A DNA stretch of 64,000 nt from Albirhodobacter sp048262715. GTDB taxonomy: Bacteria; Pseudomonadota; Alphaproteobacteria; Rhodobacterales; Rhodobacteraceae. A program made the translations under genes and the position numbers. This document shows positions 1 through 8,072 of this stretch, piece after piece (within the stretch, counting starts at the first letter, position 1; every line of letters starts with the position of its first letter). The DNA lies in the NCBI GenBank assembly GCA_048262715.1, contig JBLXEV010000010.1, positions 62,001 through 126,000 on the forward strand, in the 5' to 3' direction. The notes below the pieces were generated by a model. The model made no database searches and was not told the origin of the DNA. It saw only the letters and a list, made by a program, of their open reading frames with translations.

Positions 1-106
1 GCCGCTGGCGGCGCGTTGACGGGCATTGGGAGCGCGAAGCGTGACACGTGTTGCCTGCAAGGGTCGGCTCGCCTAGACGTTAGGGGATCCTTTGAGGCCG
101 CCCGAT

Positions 107-1018
107 ATGCTCACAATCTTTCTCGCAATTGCCCCCGTCTTTGCTTTGATCCTGATGGGCTACGGCTTGCGGCGCGGCGGCATTCCTTCGACCGAGTTTT
201 GGAACCTCAATGATCGGCTGGTCTATTGGGTGCTGATGCCCGCGTTGTTCTTCGCCAAAATCTCCGCAGCGGATCTGAGCGGCGGCTTGGGGCAATATGC
301 GATGCTGCTCTATGCGGGGTTCTTTGCCGCGATTGGCTGCGGCTGGCTGCTCGGGCGCGGGGTTGCAGCGCCGCAGGCCAGTTCGCTTTTGCAAGGCAGC
401 GCGCGGTTCAACACCTTCATCGGCCTTGCGATTGCGGAGGCGGTTTTCGGCACGCAAGGCCTGCAAATTGCCGTTCTGGGCTCCGCCCTATTGGTGCCTG
501 TGGTGAATGTCACGGTGGTGACGTTGATGACCCGTCAACTGGGCGGCGGTGGCAAATCGATCCTGATCGGGCTTGTAAAAAACCCGCTGATCCTGAGCAT
601 TTGCGCGGGGGTCTTGTTCAATCTGGCGGGGTTGAACGAGGTGCCCGTGCTTCATGAAATCGCCCGTATTCTGGGCAGTGCCGCGCTGCCAATCATGCTG
701 CTTTGCGTGGGGGCAAATCTCAAAATACGCGGGCTGAGCGGCTCGGCGCGGATCATCGGGGTGTCGATGATCGGGAAATTCCTGATCAACCCCGCGGCGG
801 TCCTTCTGGCGGCGATCCTGCTGGGGGCTGACCCGCTGACGGTGCAGGTCGCGCTGATCTTCGCGGCGCTGCCGACGGGGGCCGCGAGCTATACGCTGGC
901 GCGCGAGATGCGCGGCGATGCGCCGTTGATGGCGGCGATCATCACCGCGCAAACGCTGATTAGTTTTGTGACCTTGCCGCTGACGCTGCTGATCGGGGCG
1001 GCGATCGTGTCGGGCTAA
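107..1018 (+). CDS. AEC-family membrane transporter (auxin efflux carrier type)
   Basis: Predicted inner-membrane secondary transporter of the AEC/PF03547 family, 303 aa, the normal length. The protein is almost wholly hydrophobic, with about ten membrane segments split into two halves by a short polar stretch near residues 140-160. Bacterial AEC members export or import small organic anions such as malate; the substrate here cannot be told from sequence. The reading frame is open from a TTG at 92, but the hydrophobic sequence starts properly at the ATG at 107, which I chose. It stands alone, convergent with purK, and is followed 30 bp later by a hairpin terminator. Confidence 0.85.
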   Translation: MLTIFLAIAPVFALILMGYGLRRGGIPSTEFWNLNDRLVYWVLMPALFFAKISAADLSGGLGQYAMLLYAGFFAAIGCGWLLGRGVAAPQASSLLQGSARFNTFIGLAIAEAVFGTQGLQIAVLGSALLVPVVNVTVVTLMTRQLGGGGKSILIGLVKNPLILSICAGVLFNLAGLNEVPVLHEIARILGSAALPIMLLCVGANLKIRGLSGSARIIGVSMIGKFLINPAAVLLAAILLGADPLTVQVALIFAALPTGAASYTLAREMRGDAPLMAAIITAQTLISFVTLPLTLLIGAAIVSG

Positions 1019-1048
1019 GGCGCAGGAGCCGCACCCACTTCAAGGAAA

Positions 1049-1066
1049 GGGGGCCAGTTGGCCCCC
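1049..1066. terminator. Hairpin between the AEC gene and purK
   Basis: A perfect 7-bp stem (GGGGGCC and GGCCCCC) with a 4-base AGTT loop lies between two convergent genes. An A-rich run precedes it and an AAT tract follows, so it could end transcription from both sides. Confidence 0.65.
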
Positions 1067-1072
1067 CAATAT

Positions 1073-1104
1073 TCAGATTACTCTGTCAGATTACTCTGTC
1101 AGAT
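1073..1104. repeat. 13-bp tandem repeat at the purK stop codon
   Basis: The 13-mer TCAGATTACTCTG is present twice in direct tandem (1073-1085 and 1086-1098), and a third partial unit, TCAGAT, starts at 1099. The purK stop codon (complement of TCA at 1099-1101) lies inside the array. It looks like a small slippage duplication just downstream of the coding end. Confidence 0.8.
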
Positions 1105-2178
1105 AATTTTGTTCACATGGCCCATCTTGCGGCCCGCTTTCGCTTCCGCCTTGCCATAGAGATGGATCTGCGTGTTCTTCGCGCGCGCAAACTCGGGCAC
1201 GCTGTCGATATCATCGCCAATCAGGTTGAGCATCTCGACATTGGCATAGCGCGCACCGTCGCCCAAAGCCCATCCGGCCACCGCGCGGATATGTTGCTCG
1301 AACTGGTCCACCGCGCAGCCTGCTTGTGTCCAGTGGCCGGAATTATGTACGCGCGGCGCGATCTCGTTCACCAAAAGCCCTTTTGGCGTCACGAAAAGCT
1401 CCACCCCCATCACGCCGACATAATCGAGCGCGTTCAGGATTTTTGCCGCGATCAGAACGGCATCGGTGCGCTGCGCCTCAGAGATCTGCGCGGGCACGGT
1501 GGTGGTGTGCAAAATCCCGTTTTTATGGACATTCTCGCCGGGATCATAGCAGGCCACTTCGCCCGTCACGCCGCGTGCCGCGATCACGGAAATCTCGCGG
1601 GTGAAATCGACAAACCCTTCGAGCACGCAGGTCGCCCCTGCCATCGAGGCGAGCGCAGCCGCCGCTTGATCCGGGGCCATGATCCGTGCTTGGCCCTTAC
1701 CATCATAGCCAAGCCGCGTGGTTTTCAAGATTGCAGGCGTGCCGACGGTGGCGATAGCCGCCTCCAGCGAGGCCGCATCCGTCACCTCGGCCCAAGGGGC
1801 GGTGATCAGGCCCAACTCGTTGAGGAAACGCTTTTCGATGATCCGGTCTTGCGAGACGGCAAGCGCGCGGCGGGCAGGGCGCACAGGCGCGATGCTCTCC
1901 AACAGATCGAGGGCGGAGGTCGGGATATTCTCGAACTCATAGGTGATGACGTCGACGCTTTGCGCGAATGCCGTCAGCGCGGCGCTATCGTCATAGCCCG
2001 CCGTGGTCACCTGATGCGCAACATCGCCTGCGGGCGGGTTGGCGAGGGGCTCGAAGATATGGGTCTTGAACCCGAGGCGCGAGGCGGCAACCGAGAGCAT
2101 CCGGCCGAGCTGACCGCCGCCGAGAATACCAATGGTTGCGCCGGAGGGGAGGGCGCTGGAGGAGGAGGCGTCAGTCAT
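1099..2178 (-). CDS. purK: N5-carboxyaminoimidazole ribonucleotide synthase
   Basis: Catalyses the ATP- and bicarbonate-dependent carboxylation of AIR to N5-CAIR in de novo purine synthesis. The 359-aa protein has the family length. The N-terminal domain carries the nucleotide-binding loop GGGQLGRM at residues 20-27; the ATP-grasp core follows, and the C-terminal part holds the signature EIAPRVHNSGHWT. Its start lies 3 bp beyond the purE stop, so purE and purK are a two-gene operon with purE first, as in many proteobacteria. The start ATG is the first in frame and leaves a short Ser-rich tail before the Rossmann strand. Confidence 0.96.
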   Translation of the reverse strand: MTDASSSSALPSGATIGILGGGQLGRMLSVAASRLGFKTHIFEPLANPPAGDVAHQVTTAGYDDSAALTAFAQSVDVITYEFENIPTSALDLLESIAPVRPARRALAVSQDRIIEKRFLNELGLITAPWAEVTDAASLEAAIATVGTPAILKTTRLGYDGKGQARIMAPDQAAAALASMAGATCVLEGFVDFTREISVIAARGVTGEVACYDPGENVHKNGILHTTTVPAQISEAQRTDAVLIAAKILNALDYVGVMGVELFVTPKGLLVNEIAPRVHNSGHWTQAGCAVDQFEQHIRAVAGWALGDGARYANVEMLNLIGDDIDSVPEFARAKNTQIHLYGKAEAKAGRKMGHVNKII

Positions 2179-2181
2179 AGA

Positions 2182-2667
2182 TTATTCGTCCTTCGGCTCA
2201 TCGGGGATCGAGGCGGAGAGGGCTTCGCGCCACGCATCCAATCGCGCTGCCAGATCGGGATCTTGCAGCGCGAGGATCCCCGCCGCCATCAGCCCCGCAT
2301 TGGCGGCGCCCGCAGAGCCGATCGCCATGGTTGCCACGGGAAAGCCCTTGGGCATTTGCAGGATTGAATAGAGGCTGTCGACGCCGGACAGCGCGCGGGT
2401 TTGCACCGGAACGCCAATCACCGGAACGCGGGTCTTGGAGGCCATCATGCCGGGCAAATGCGCGGCGCCGCCAGCGCCTGCGATGATCACTTGCAAGCCA
2501 CGGCCCACGGCCTCTTTGCCGTAGGTCCAGAGCCGATCCGGCGTACGATGCGCAGAGACGATTTTCGCCTCATAGGCGATGCCCAATTCGTCCAGAAGTG
2601 TCGCCGCTTCGCGCATGGTCGGCCAATCGGATTGGCTGCCCATGATGATTCCCACTTTCACGCCCAT
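2182..2667 (-). CDS. purE: N5-carboxyaminoimidazole ribonucleotide mutase
   Basis: Moves the carboxyl group of N5-CAIR to carbon 4, giving CAIR, the step after PurK. The 161-aa protein matches class I PurE. The conserved substrate loop GSQSDWPTM is at residues 10-18, SAHRTPD near 39-45, and the glycine-rich AGAGGAAHLPGM segment follows. It is the promoter-proximal gene of purEK. Presence of PurK shows this is the bacterial two-enzyme route and not class II PurE. Confidence 0.97.
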   Translation of the reverse strand: MGVKVGIIMGSQSDWPTMREAATLLDELGIAYEAKIVSAHRTPDRLWTYGKEAVGRGLQVIIAGAGGAAHLPGMMASKTRVPVIGVPVQTRALSGVDSLYSILQMPKGFPVATMAIGSAGAANAGLMAAGILALQDPDLAARLDAWREALSASIPDEPKDE

Positions 2668-2808
2668 CGGGTCCCCCTTGATAACAGGCGCGCATCATAG
2701 CGGGCGCAGGGGCAGGTGCAACGGGGCGCGCAGCCGCGCTATGCGAAAACCGCCGCTCAAGGGAAGTGTTTCGGGGGAGGTGCCGCGCGCAGACTAAAGC
2801 CTGCGATA

Positions 2809-3027
2809 TTAGGCGATGATATCGGGCAGCAGCAGATCTTCGATCCGCGCGATTTGATCTTTCAAAGAGAGCTTTTGCTTTTTAAGGCGCTTGAGCATCA
2901 GCATGTCATAGCGGCCTGTTTCCTGAAGGGCCGCAATCGCGGCATCGAGATCGCGGTGCTCCCGCCGGAGCACTTCCAGTTGCACGCGGGCAACCTCTTC
3001 AGGATTCATTTCACAATGAGCATTCAT
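2809..3027 (-). CDS. YdcH/DUF465 family small protein
   Basis: A 72-aa, highly charged, helical protein of the DUF465 (YdcH, PF04325) type, rich in Leu, Arg, Lys and Glu with the family-like stretch RLKKQKLSLKDQIARIE near its C-terminus. The family has no assigned biochemical function. I took the ATG at 3025-3027; a later in-frame ATG at residue 7 is an alternative. The longer open frame upstream (to 3519) overlaps the opposite-strand hsp20 gene and is not expected to be translated. It is divergent from the hsp20 gene. Confidence 0.78.
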   Translation of the reverse strand: MNAHCEMNPEEVARVQLEVLRREHRDLDAAIAALQETGRYDMLMLKRLKKQKLSLKDQIARIEDLLLPDIIA

Positions 3028-3165
3028 AGTTTGACCGAACCGATTGAAAATGCGGCGTGAATCGCCAGCTAACCGCAGTATAGCAAACTCGGGCGCGGTT
3101 TGGGGGAAAAACAACGTGAGATTGCGCATAACGCCTTGAGAGACGGGCTTGTCTTGCGCAAGGGG

Positions 3166-3194
3166 CTTGCGGGGGCGGGCCGTGCTTCCCATAT
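3166..3194 (+). promoter_or_regulatory. Candidate sigma-32-like promoter of the hsp20 gene
   Basis: CTTGCGG (3166-3172) and CCATAT (3189-3194) are separated by 16 bp, about 70 bp upstream of the small heat-shock gene. The pair resembles the CTTG... / CCATAT form described for RpoH promoters in Rhodobacter. The -35 box is imperfect. Confidence 0.4.
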
Positions 3195-3261
3195 TAGACG
3201 TATCGGTCGCCGCGAGACGGGGCCATCTAACCCGCATGTCGCTTGTGAGAGGACTTGCCTG

Positions 3262-3675
3262 ATGACAAAATTGAGCTTTGGTGCGCATCCCCATTTGCTG
3301 GGGTTTGATCAGCTGGAACGACTCGTTGAGCGGGCCGCGAAATCTGGATCTGATGCCTATCCGCCTTACAATATTGAACAATCTGCCCCTGACGGGTTTC
3401 GGATAACGCTGGCGGTTGCTGGTTTTGCCGAGGCTGATCTTGCGATCACCATTGAGGATCGCGCGCTGGTTCTGCGCGGGCGGCAGGCCGAGGAAAGCGA
3501 AGAGCGGATCTTCCTCCATCGCGGCATTGCAGCGCGCGCTTTCCAGCGCAGTTTCGTGCTGGCCGAGGGGGTTGAGGTAACAGGTGCCGCCTTGGAAAAT
3601 GGGCTTTTACATATCGATCTGACGCGCCGGGTGCTCGATCCGGTGGTGCAGACCATTCCGATCAAACGCGGATAA
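3262..3675 (+). CDS. Hsp20-family small heat-shock protein
   Basis: A 137-aa holdase-type chaperone of the alpha-crystallin family that binds unfolding proteins until ATP-dependent chaperones act. The alpha-crystallin domain spans about residues 30-128: YNIEQSAPDGFRITLAVAGF is the usual first strand region, RALVLRGRQ the middle strands, and AALENGLLHIDLTRRV the A-x-x-x-N-G-x-L signature before the C-terminal tail. The ATG at 3262 was chosen because the frame upstream has no homology. DUF1150 follows after 11 bp, so the two are probably co-transcribed, a common pair in Rhodobacterales. A sigma-32-like promoter is proposed upstream. Confidence 0.9.
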   Translation: MTKLSFGAHPHLLGFDQLERLVERAAKSGSDAYPPYNIEQSAPDGFRITLAVAGFAEADLAITIEDRALVLRGRQAEESEERIFLHRGIAARAFQRSFVLAEGVEVTGAALENGLLHIDLTRRVLDPVVQTIPIKRG

Positions 3676-3686
3676 GGAGAGTGGAT

Positions 3687-3929
3687 ATGGATACGAAATA
3701 TGATTTCGGCCACGTCGAGGCAGAGGGCGAACCCGAGGCCCGCATCGTCTACGTTCGTCCCGTGGCGGTGGATACGCTGCCCGAAGAGGTCCGCGCACAG
3801 GTTGGATCTATCGGCACGCTCTATGCGGTGCATGATGCATCTGGCGAGCGGCTCGCGCTGGTCAATAACCGTAAACTTGCCTTCGCACTCGCGCGCGAAC
3901 ATGATTTCTCGCCGGTCAGCGCCCACTAA
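3687..3929 (+). CDS. DUF1150 family protein
   Basis: An 80-aa protein matching the alphaproteobacterial DUF1150 family (PF06620), which has no known function and often sits next to hsp20 genes as here. It has a core of YVRPVAVDTLPEEVR and a C-terminal ALVNNRKLAFALAREHD motif. An in-frame GTG at 3681 exists, but the ribosome-binding site AAGGAG at 3674-3679 is well spaced only for the ATG at 3687. Co-transcription with the chaperone suggests a stress role, which is inference. Confidence 0.85.
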   Translation: MDTKYDFGHVEAEGEPEARIVYVRPVAVDTLPEEVRAQVGSIGTLYAVHDASGERLALVNNRKLAFALAREHDFSPVSAH

Positions 3930-3984
3930 GGCTAAGGGTTGTTTCTAGGTCTGCCGAGATGTCGGCCACAGAAATGAGATAAAA

Positions 3985-4012
3985 AAACGCTCCGGTTTGC
4001 ACCGGAGCGTTT
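3985..4012. terminator. Bidirectional rho-independent terminator (DUF1150 / sat-cysC)
   Basis: A perfect 10-bp stem (3987-3996 with 4001-4010) with a TTGC loop, flanked by seven A on the left and TTT on the right, so it can work for both converging genes. Confidence 0.88.
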
Positions 4013-4037
4013 TGCGTTTGTCAGGGCGCGATGCCGA

Positions 4038-5744
4038 TCAGGCTTTGATCAAGCCCATGGATTCGAGCTTCAGGATCACCTGATGCGCGCAGTGATCGAC
4101 GTCAACGTCTTGGGTGTCGACGACCAGCTCGGCATTGGTCGGGACTTCATACGGATCGGAAATCCCCGTGAATTCCTTGATCTTGCCTTCGCGCGCGAGC
4201 TTGTAGAGGCCCTTGCGGTCGCGTGCTTCGCATTCCTCGATCGAGGTTGCCACATGCACTTCGATGAAGGCGCCGTAGCTTTCGATCATCTCGCGCACGG
4301 CGCGGCGGGTTGCGGTGTAAGGCGCGATCGGCGCACAGATCGCGATACCGCCGTTCTTGGTGATTTCCGACGCCACATAGCCGATGCGCTTGATGTTGAT
4401 GTCGCGGTGCTCTTTCGAGAAGCCGAGCTCGGACGAGAGGTGTTTACGCACCACATCGCCATCGAGCAGCGTGACCGGACGGCCACCCATTTCCATCAGT
4501 TTCACCATCAAAGCGTTGGCGATTGTCGATTTCCCCGAACCCGAAAGGCCGGTGAAGAAGACGGTGAAGCCTTGCTTGTCGCGGGCCGGCGAGGTGCGGC
4601 GAAGTTCGCGCACAACTTGCGGGAAGGAGAACCATTCCGGAATGTCGAGGCCTTCGCGCAGACGGCGGCGCAGTTCGGTGCCCGAGATATCGAGGATCGT
4701 GTCGCCTTCCGGCACTTCATTGGCCGGGAAATACTGGGCTTTTTCTTGCACATAGACCATGTGCTTGAAGTCCACCATGGTCACGCCGATTTCTTCTTCA
4801 TGGGTTTTGAAGAGTTCTTGCGCGTCATAGGGGCCGTAGAAATCCTTGCCCTGCGAGTTCTTGCCGGGGCCAGCGTGGTCACGACCGACGATGAAATGCG
4901 TCACGCCGTGGTTTTTGCGGATCAGGCCATGCCAGACAGCCTCACGCGGGCCAGCCATACGCATTGCGAGGTTCAAGAGCGACATCGAGGTGGTCGAGGC
5001 AGGATATTGATCCAGCACCGCCTCGTAGCAACGCACGCGGGTGAAGTGATCCACATCGCCCGGCTTGGTCATGCCGACGACCGGATGGATCAGCAGGTTG
5101 GCTTGGGCTTCTTTCGCGGCGCGGAAGGTCAGCTCTTGGTGGGCGCGGTGCAGCGGGTTGCGGGTTTGGAACGCAACGATTTTGTGCCAGCCGAGCTTTT
5201 TGAACTGCGCGCGCAGCTCGTTCGGTGTATCGCGGCGGGCTTTGAAATCGTAATGCACGGGCGCTTGCAGGCCCTTGATCGGGCCACCAAGGTAAACGGG
5301 GCCTGCGACATTGTGCAGGTAGTTCACGGCCGGATGCGCGAGATCGTCCGCGCCGAAGACTTTTTCGGCTTCTTTCGATTTGTTCGGCACGTATTTGTCG
5401 GTGACCGACAGGATCGCGAGGATTACGCCCTCTTGGTCGCGCAGTGCGATATCGGTGCCCGGCTCAAGACCTTCGGCGAATTTTTCCGACACGTCGAGCG
5501 TGATTGGCATCGGCCAAAGCGCGCCATCGGCAAGGCGCATGTTCTCCACGACGCCGTTGTAATCCGCTTCGGTGAGGAAACCTTTGAGCGGGTTGAAACC
5601 GCCATTCATCAGCAGTTCCAGATCGCAGATCTGGCGTGCTGTCAGATCCCAAGAAGGCATGTTGCCTGCTTCGGTCTTCAGGGCCTGTGCGGCGGCTTCG
5701 GAAACAAAAAGCTCCGGAATCGGAGTAGTATTAGACTGGGTCAT
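4038..5744 (-). CDS. Bifunctional sulfate adenylyltransferase / adenylylsulfate kinase
   Basis: Makes APS from sulfate and ATP, then phosphorylates it to PAPS, the first steps of assimilatory sulfate reduction. The 568-aa protein is a fusion. Residues 1 to about 385 are ATP sulfurylase, with the nucleotide motif QTRNPLHRAHQ and the GRDHAGPG motif. From about residue 390 comes APS kinase, with the P-loop GLSGSGKST and the DGDVVRKHL and APYTATRR segments. The single-chain Sat-CysC form, rather than CysDN plus CysC, is common in Rhodobacterales. It stands alone, with 440 bp of empty sequence upstream and a strong terminator behind it. Confidence 0.96.
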   Translation of the reverse strand: MTQSNTTPIPELFVSEAAAQALKTEAGNMPSWDLTARQICDLELLMNGGFNPLKGFLTEADYNGVVENMRLADGALWPMPITLDVSEKFAEGLEPGTDIALRDQEGVILAILSVTDKYVPNKSKEAEKVFGADDLAHPAVNYLHNVAGPVYLGGPIKGLQAPVHYDFKARRDTPNELRAQFKKLGWHKIVAFQTRNPLHRAHQELTFRAAKEAQANLLIHPVVGMTKPGDVDHFTRVRCYEAVLDQYPASTTSMSLLNLAMRMAGPREAVWHGLIRKNHGVTHFIVGRDHAGPGKNSQGKDFYGPYDAQELFKTHEEEIGVTMVDFKHMVYVQEKAQYFPANEVPEGDTILDISGTELRRRLREGLDIPEWFSFPQVVRELRRTSPARDKQGFTVFFTGLSGSGKSTIANALMVKLMEMGGRPVTLLDGDVVRKHLSSELGFSKEHRDINIKRIGYVASEITKNGGIAICAPIAPYTATRRAVREMIESYGAFIEVHVATSIEECEARDRKGLYKLAREGKIKEFTGISDPYEVPTNAELVVDTQDVDVDHCAHQVILKLESMGLIKA

Positions 5745-6185
5745 ATGAACCTCGCGTTGTCTTAATGTGGCTGCGCAAATAGCGCGCCGTTCCCTAGGGG
5801 GAGGCGATATCGCTGGCGGCTTAGCCCTGATCTGGGGCGCATTTCAAGCGAATGCCGACGGGGATCCGGGAAATGAGGCGATTTTGTCGCGTTTGTCATG
5901 GGACGTAGAACATTTGTTTGGCGAATGTTGCGCGCGGAGGGGCATTGTCTTGCTGTTGGCATCAATCCTGCCGTGTCAGGGGCGCGAGACGCAGATCGAC
6001 AGGGTGGCTAACGACTCGCGGGCGACTCGGGGAGGGCGATTGCGCGCATCGGGCGACGAGCGTCCAAATTGGTTTTCAGGACTGCCGAGCGGCCCGCCAT
6101 GACGACCATATCCATCTGCAACTTTGCACAGAACGTCATCTCAATGCCTCAGCGCCGACAGTGCAAAGGTTAACTGAGACGCAAA
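5745..6185. other. Non-coding gap upstream of sat-cysC
   Basis: About 440 bp between the sat-cysC start and the trxB terminator. It must hold the sat-cysC promoter on the minus strand, but I found no convincing -35/-10 pair, terminator, repeat or credible ORF. The open frames here have no family resemblance and no good ribosome-binding site. Confidence 0.5.
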
Positions 6186-6208
6186 AGGCCCCGCGCGGGG
6201 CGGGGCCT
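6186..6208 (-). terminator. Terminator of trxB
   Basis: A 9-bp GC stem (6186-6194 with 6200-6208) which, read on the minus strand, is followed by TTTTGC. It lies 34 bp past the trxB stop. Confidence 0.8.
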
Positions 6209-6241
6209 CTCTGAGATAGGATCGACGTAAGCCTGTTCGGG

Positions 6242-7183
6242 TCAGGCGTTCTCAGCGAGGAACCGCTCAGCATCCAAGGCAGCCATGCAGCCCATGCCGG
6301 CCGAGGTCACGGCTTGGCGGTAAACATGGTCCGTCAGATCGCCCGCCGCGAACACACCCGGAATTGAGGTGCGCGTGGTGCCGGCCTCAACCTTCACATA
6401 GCCGCCATTGTGCAGCTCGAGCTGGTCTGCGACGAGGCTGGAGGCGGGCGAGTGGCCGATGGCGACGAAGAAGCCCTCGCAGGGGATGATCTTTTCTTCG
6501 CCGGTGTTCACGTCTTTGGTGCGCACGCCTGTAACGCCGAGCGGGGTCTCATCACCGATCACCTCTTCGACCGTCACATTCCAGACGACCTCGATCTTGG
6601 GGTGCTTGAACAGGCGGTCTTGCATGATCTTTTCGGCACGCAAGCTGTCGCGGCGGTGCACCAGCGTGACCTTGGAGGCGAAATTGGTCAGGAACAAAGC
6701 TTCTTCCACGGCGGTGTTGCCGCCGCCGATCACGACAATCTCTTTGCCGCGATAGAAGAACCCGTCACAGGTTGCACAGGCCGAAACGCCGAAGCCTTTG
6801 AATTTCTCTTCCGATTCGAGGCCGAGCCAGCGCGCTTGCGCGCCGGTTGCCAGAATCACCGCATCGGCGGTGTAGGTCGTGCCCGAATCGCCGATTGCGG
6901 TGAACGGGCGCTTGGAGAGGTCGAGGCTGTTGATATGGTCGGAAATGATCTCCGTCCCCATGGCCTTCGCGTGCTCTTCCATTTTCACCATCAGATCCGG
7001 CCCCTGCACATGGGTTTCGCCAGGCCAGTTCTCGACTTCGGTGGTGATTGTCAGCTGCCCGCCCGGCTGGATGCCTTGCACAAGGATCGGCTGGAGCATG
7101 GCGCGTGCGGCGTAGACAGCGGCGGTGTAGCCCGCAGGCCCCGAACCGATGATCAGGACGGGAGTGTGTTTGGTCTCGGTCAT
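6242..7183 (-). CDS. trxB: Thioredoxin-disulfide reductase
   Basis: FAD enzyme that reduces thioredoxin with NADPH. The 313-aa chain matches the low-molecular-weight bacterial TrxB. The FAD loop GSGPAGYTAAVYAAR is at residues 13-27, the redox-active pair is Cys136 and Cys139 in SACATCDG, the NADPH loop GGGNTAVEEA follows, and the C-terminal FAD motif GVFAAGDL is near residue 275. The open frame extends far upstream, but the family start MTETKHTPVLIIG is at 7183 with AGGGG in front of it. It is divergent from the Lrp gene, an arrangement usual in Rhodobacterales. Confidence 0.97.
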   Translation of the reverse strand: MTETKHTPVLIIGSGPAGYTAAVYAARAMLQPILVQGIQPGGQLTITTEVENWPGETHVQGPDLMVKMEEHAKAMGTEIISDHINSLDLSKRPFTAIGDSGTTYTADAVILATGAQARWLGLESEEKFKGFGVSACATCDGFFYRGKEIVVIGGGNTAVEEALFLTNFASKVTLVHRRDSLRAEKIMQDRLFKHPKIEVVWNVTVEEVIGDETPLGVTGVRTKDVNTGEEKIIPCEGFFVAIGHSPASSLVADQLELHNGGYVKVEAGTTRTSIPGVFAAGDLTDHVYRQAVTSAGMGCMAALDAERFLAENA

Positions 7184-7310
7184 GATAGCCCCTTGAATTG
7201 GTCGGATCTGCATATAGGCGCGATGGGGCGAGGCGAAAACCCCCTTTGCGCCCGATCCGCACAGGGCATTTATGTATGCGCCCTGCTTCATTGCTACAAA
7301 CCCGCGTATC

Positions 7311-7327
7311 GCGAAATAATATTGCGC
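7311..7327. promoter_or_regulatory. Palindromic AT-rich site between trxB and lrp
   Basis: GCGAAATAATATTGCGC is a 17-bp imperfect palindrome (14 of 17 positions symmetric) in the 191-bp divergent region, 48 bp before the Lrp start. Lrp/AsnC proteins bind AT-centred palindromes of about this size and often repress themselves, so this is a candidate operator. No binding data exist here. Confidence 0.45.
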
Positions 7328-7374
7328 ATTTTGGGCGGGGCGGCTAAGTTCCGGCAGAAATTGGAGAGCAAACC

Positions 7375-7875
7375 ATGGCCGCAAATAAACTCGACGAAAT
7401 CGACCGCAAAATCCTCGCGGAGTTGCAGGCGGACGGTCGCATGACGAATGTTGAGTTGGCCAAGCGCGTGGGCATCTCCGCGCCGCCTTGCCTGCGCCGT
7501 GTGCGGACGTTGGAAGAGGCGGGCTATATCCGTGGATACCACGCCGATGTGAACCCGCGCGAGCTGGGCTTCGAGGTGCAGGTTTTCGCGATGGTGCGCC
7601 TGCAATCGCAGGCCGAGGTCGATCTTTCGGCCTTCGAGCAACGCTGCCGCGATTGGCCACTGGTGCGCGAATGCCATATGCTGAACGGCGAGATTGACTT
7701 CGTGCTGAAATGCGCAGCGCCCGATCTTTCGACCTTCCAGAGTTTCCTTACGGGTGAATTGACCGCCGCCGAGAATGTGGCCAGCGTGAAAACCAGCCTC
7801 GTGATCCGCTGCGCGAAGGATGATCCCGGCGTGCCGTTCGACGTGTTGGAAGAACGCCTCGCGCGCCACGCCTGA
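7375..7875 (+). CDS. Lrp/AsnC-family transcriptional regulator
   Basis: A 166-aa feast/famine regulator. Residues 1-60 form the AsnC-type helix-turn-helix, starting with LDEIDRKILAELQADGRMTN and with GISAPPCLRRVRTLE as the recognition region. The C-terminal RAM/AsnC effector domain is around residues 70-150. Such proteins form octamers and sense amino acids. The gene has ATTGGAGAG before its ATG. Divergent orientation with trxB and a palindrome in the shared region suggest autoregulation and perhaps control of trxB. Confidence 0.93.
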   Translation: MAANKLDEIDRKILAELQADGRMTNVELAKRVGISAPPCLRRVRTLEEAGYIRGYHADVNPRELGFEVQVFAMVRLQSQAEVDLSAFEQRCRDWPLVRECHMLNGEIDFVLKCAAPDLSTFQSFLTGELTAAENVASVKTSLVIRCAKDDPGVPFDVLEERLARHA

Positions 7876-7901
7876 GGACGCTGATCAAGGGCTGGCCGGT
7901 C

Positions 7902-7922
7902 GAGGGGGCTTCGCGCCCCCTC
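7902..7922 (+). terminator. Terminator of the Lrp gene
   Basis: An 8-bp stem GAGGGGGC / GCCCCCTC with a TTCGC loop, followed by TTTG, 26 bp after the Lrp stop. Confidence 0.75.
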
Positions 7923-7939
7923 TTTGCTGCGCAAATTCA

Positions 7940-8014
7940 CCCCCGCGGGATATTTAAGGCAACCAGAAGCCCAAACAGGTTCTACTTCTGGTTGCTAAAA
8001 ATATCCCGGGGGAG
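7940..8014. repeat. Dispersed inverted-repeat element, copy A
   Basis: Outer arms CCCCGCGGGATATTT and AAATATCCCGGGGG frame inner arms GCAACCAGAAG (7959-7969) and CTTCTGGTTGC (7985-7995) around a 15-bp loop. It belongs to the same family as the elements at 21391, 24183, 42878 and 50536: a GC-rich end, GATATTT, then a second inverted repeat. The inner sequence differs most in this copy. It lies between two convergent genes. Confidence 0.8.
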
Positions 8015-8035
8015 CATTTGCAGGGCAAATGCGGT

Positions 8036-8053
8036 GGGGGCAGCGCCCCCTGC
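8036..8053 (-). terminator. GC hairpin (GGGGGC type) after the Gfo/Idh gene
   Basis: The 18-mer GCAGGGGGCGCTGCCCCC on the minus strand is a 6-bp stem with GCT loop, 20 bp past the stop of the oxidoreductase gene. An identical 18-mer lies at 52988-53005. There is no T-run here, so termination strength is uncertain. Confidence 0.5.
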
Positions 8054-8072
8054 AACGCGCCCGCCGCGCGGA

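Noticed and set aside
4083..5765. A 560-codon open frame on the plus strand opposite sat-cysC
   Set aside because: It is the antisense of a certain gene; the sequence is His/Arg/Asp-rich as expected of a mirror frame at high GC and has no family pattern.
5767..6102. A 111-codon open frame upstream of sat-cysC
   Set aside because: No ribosome-binding site, no recognised pattern, odd composition; the region is better explained as a promoter gap.
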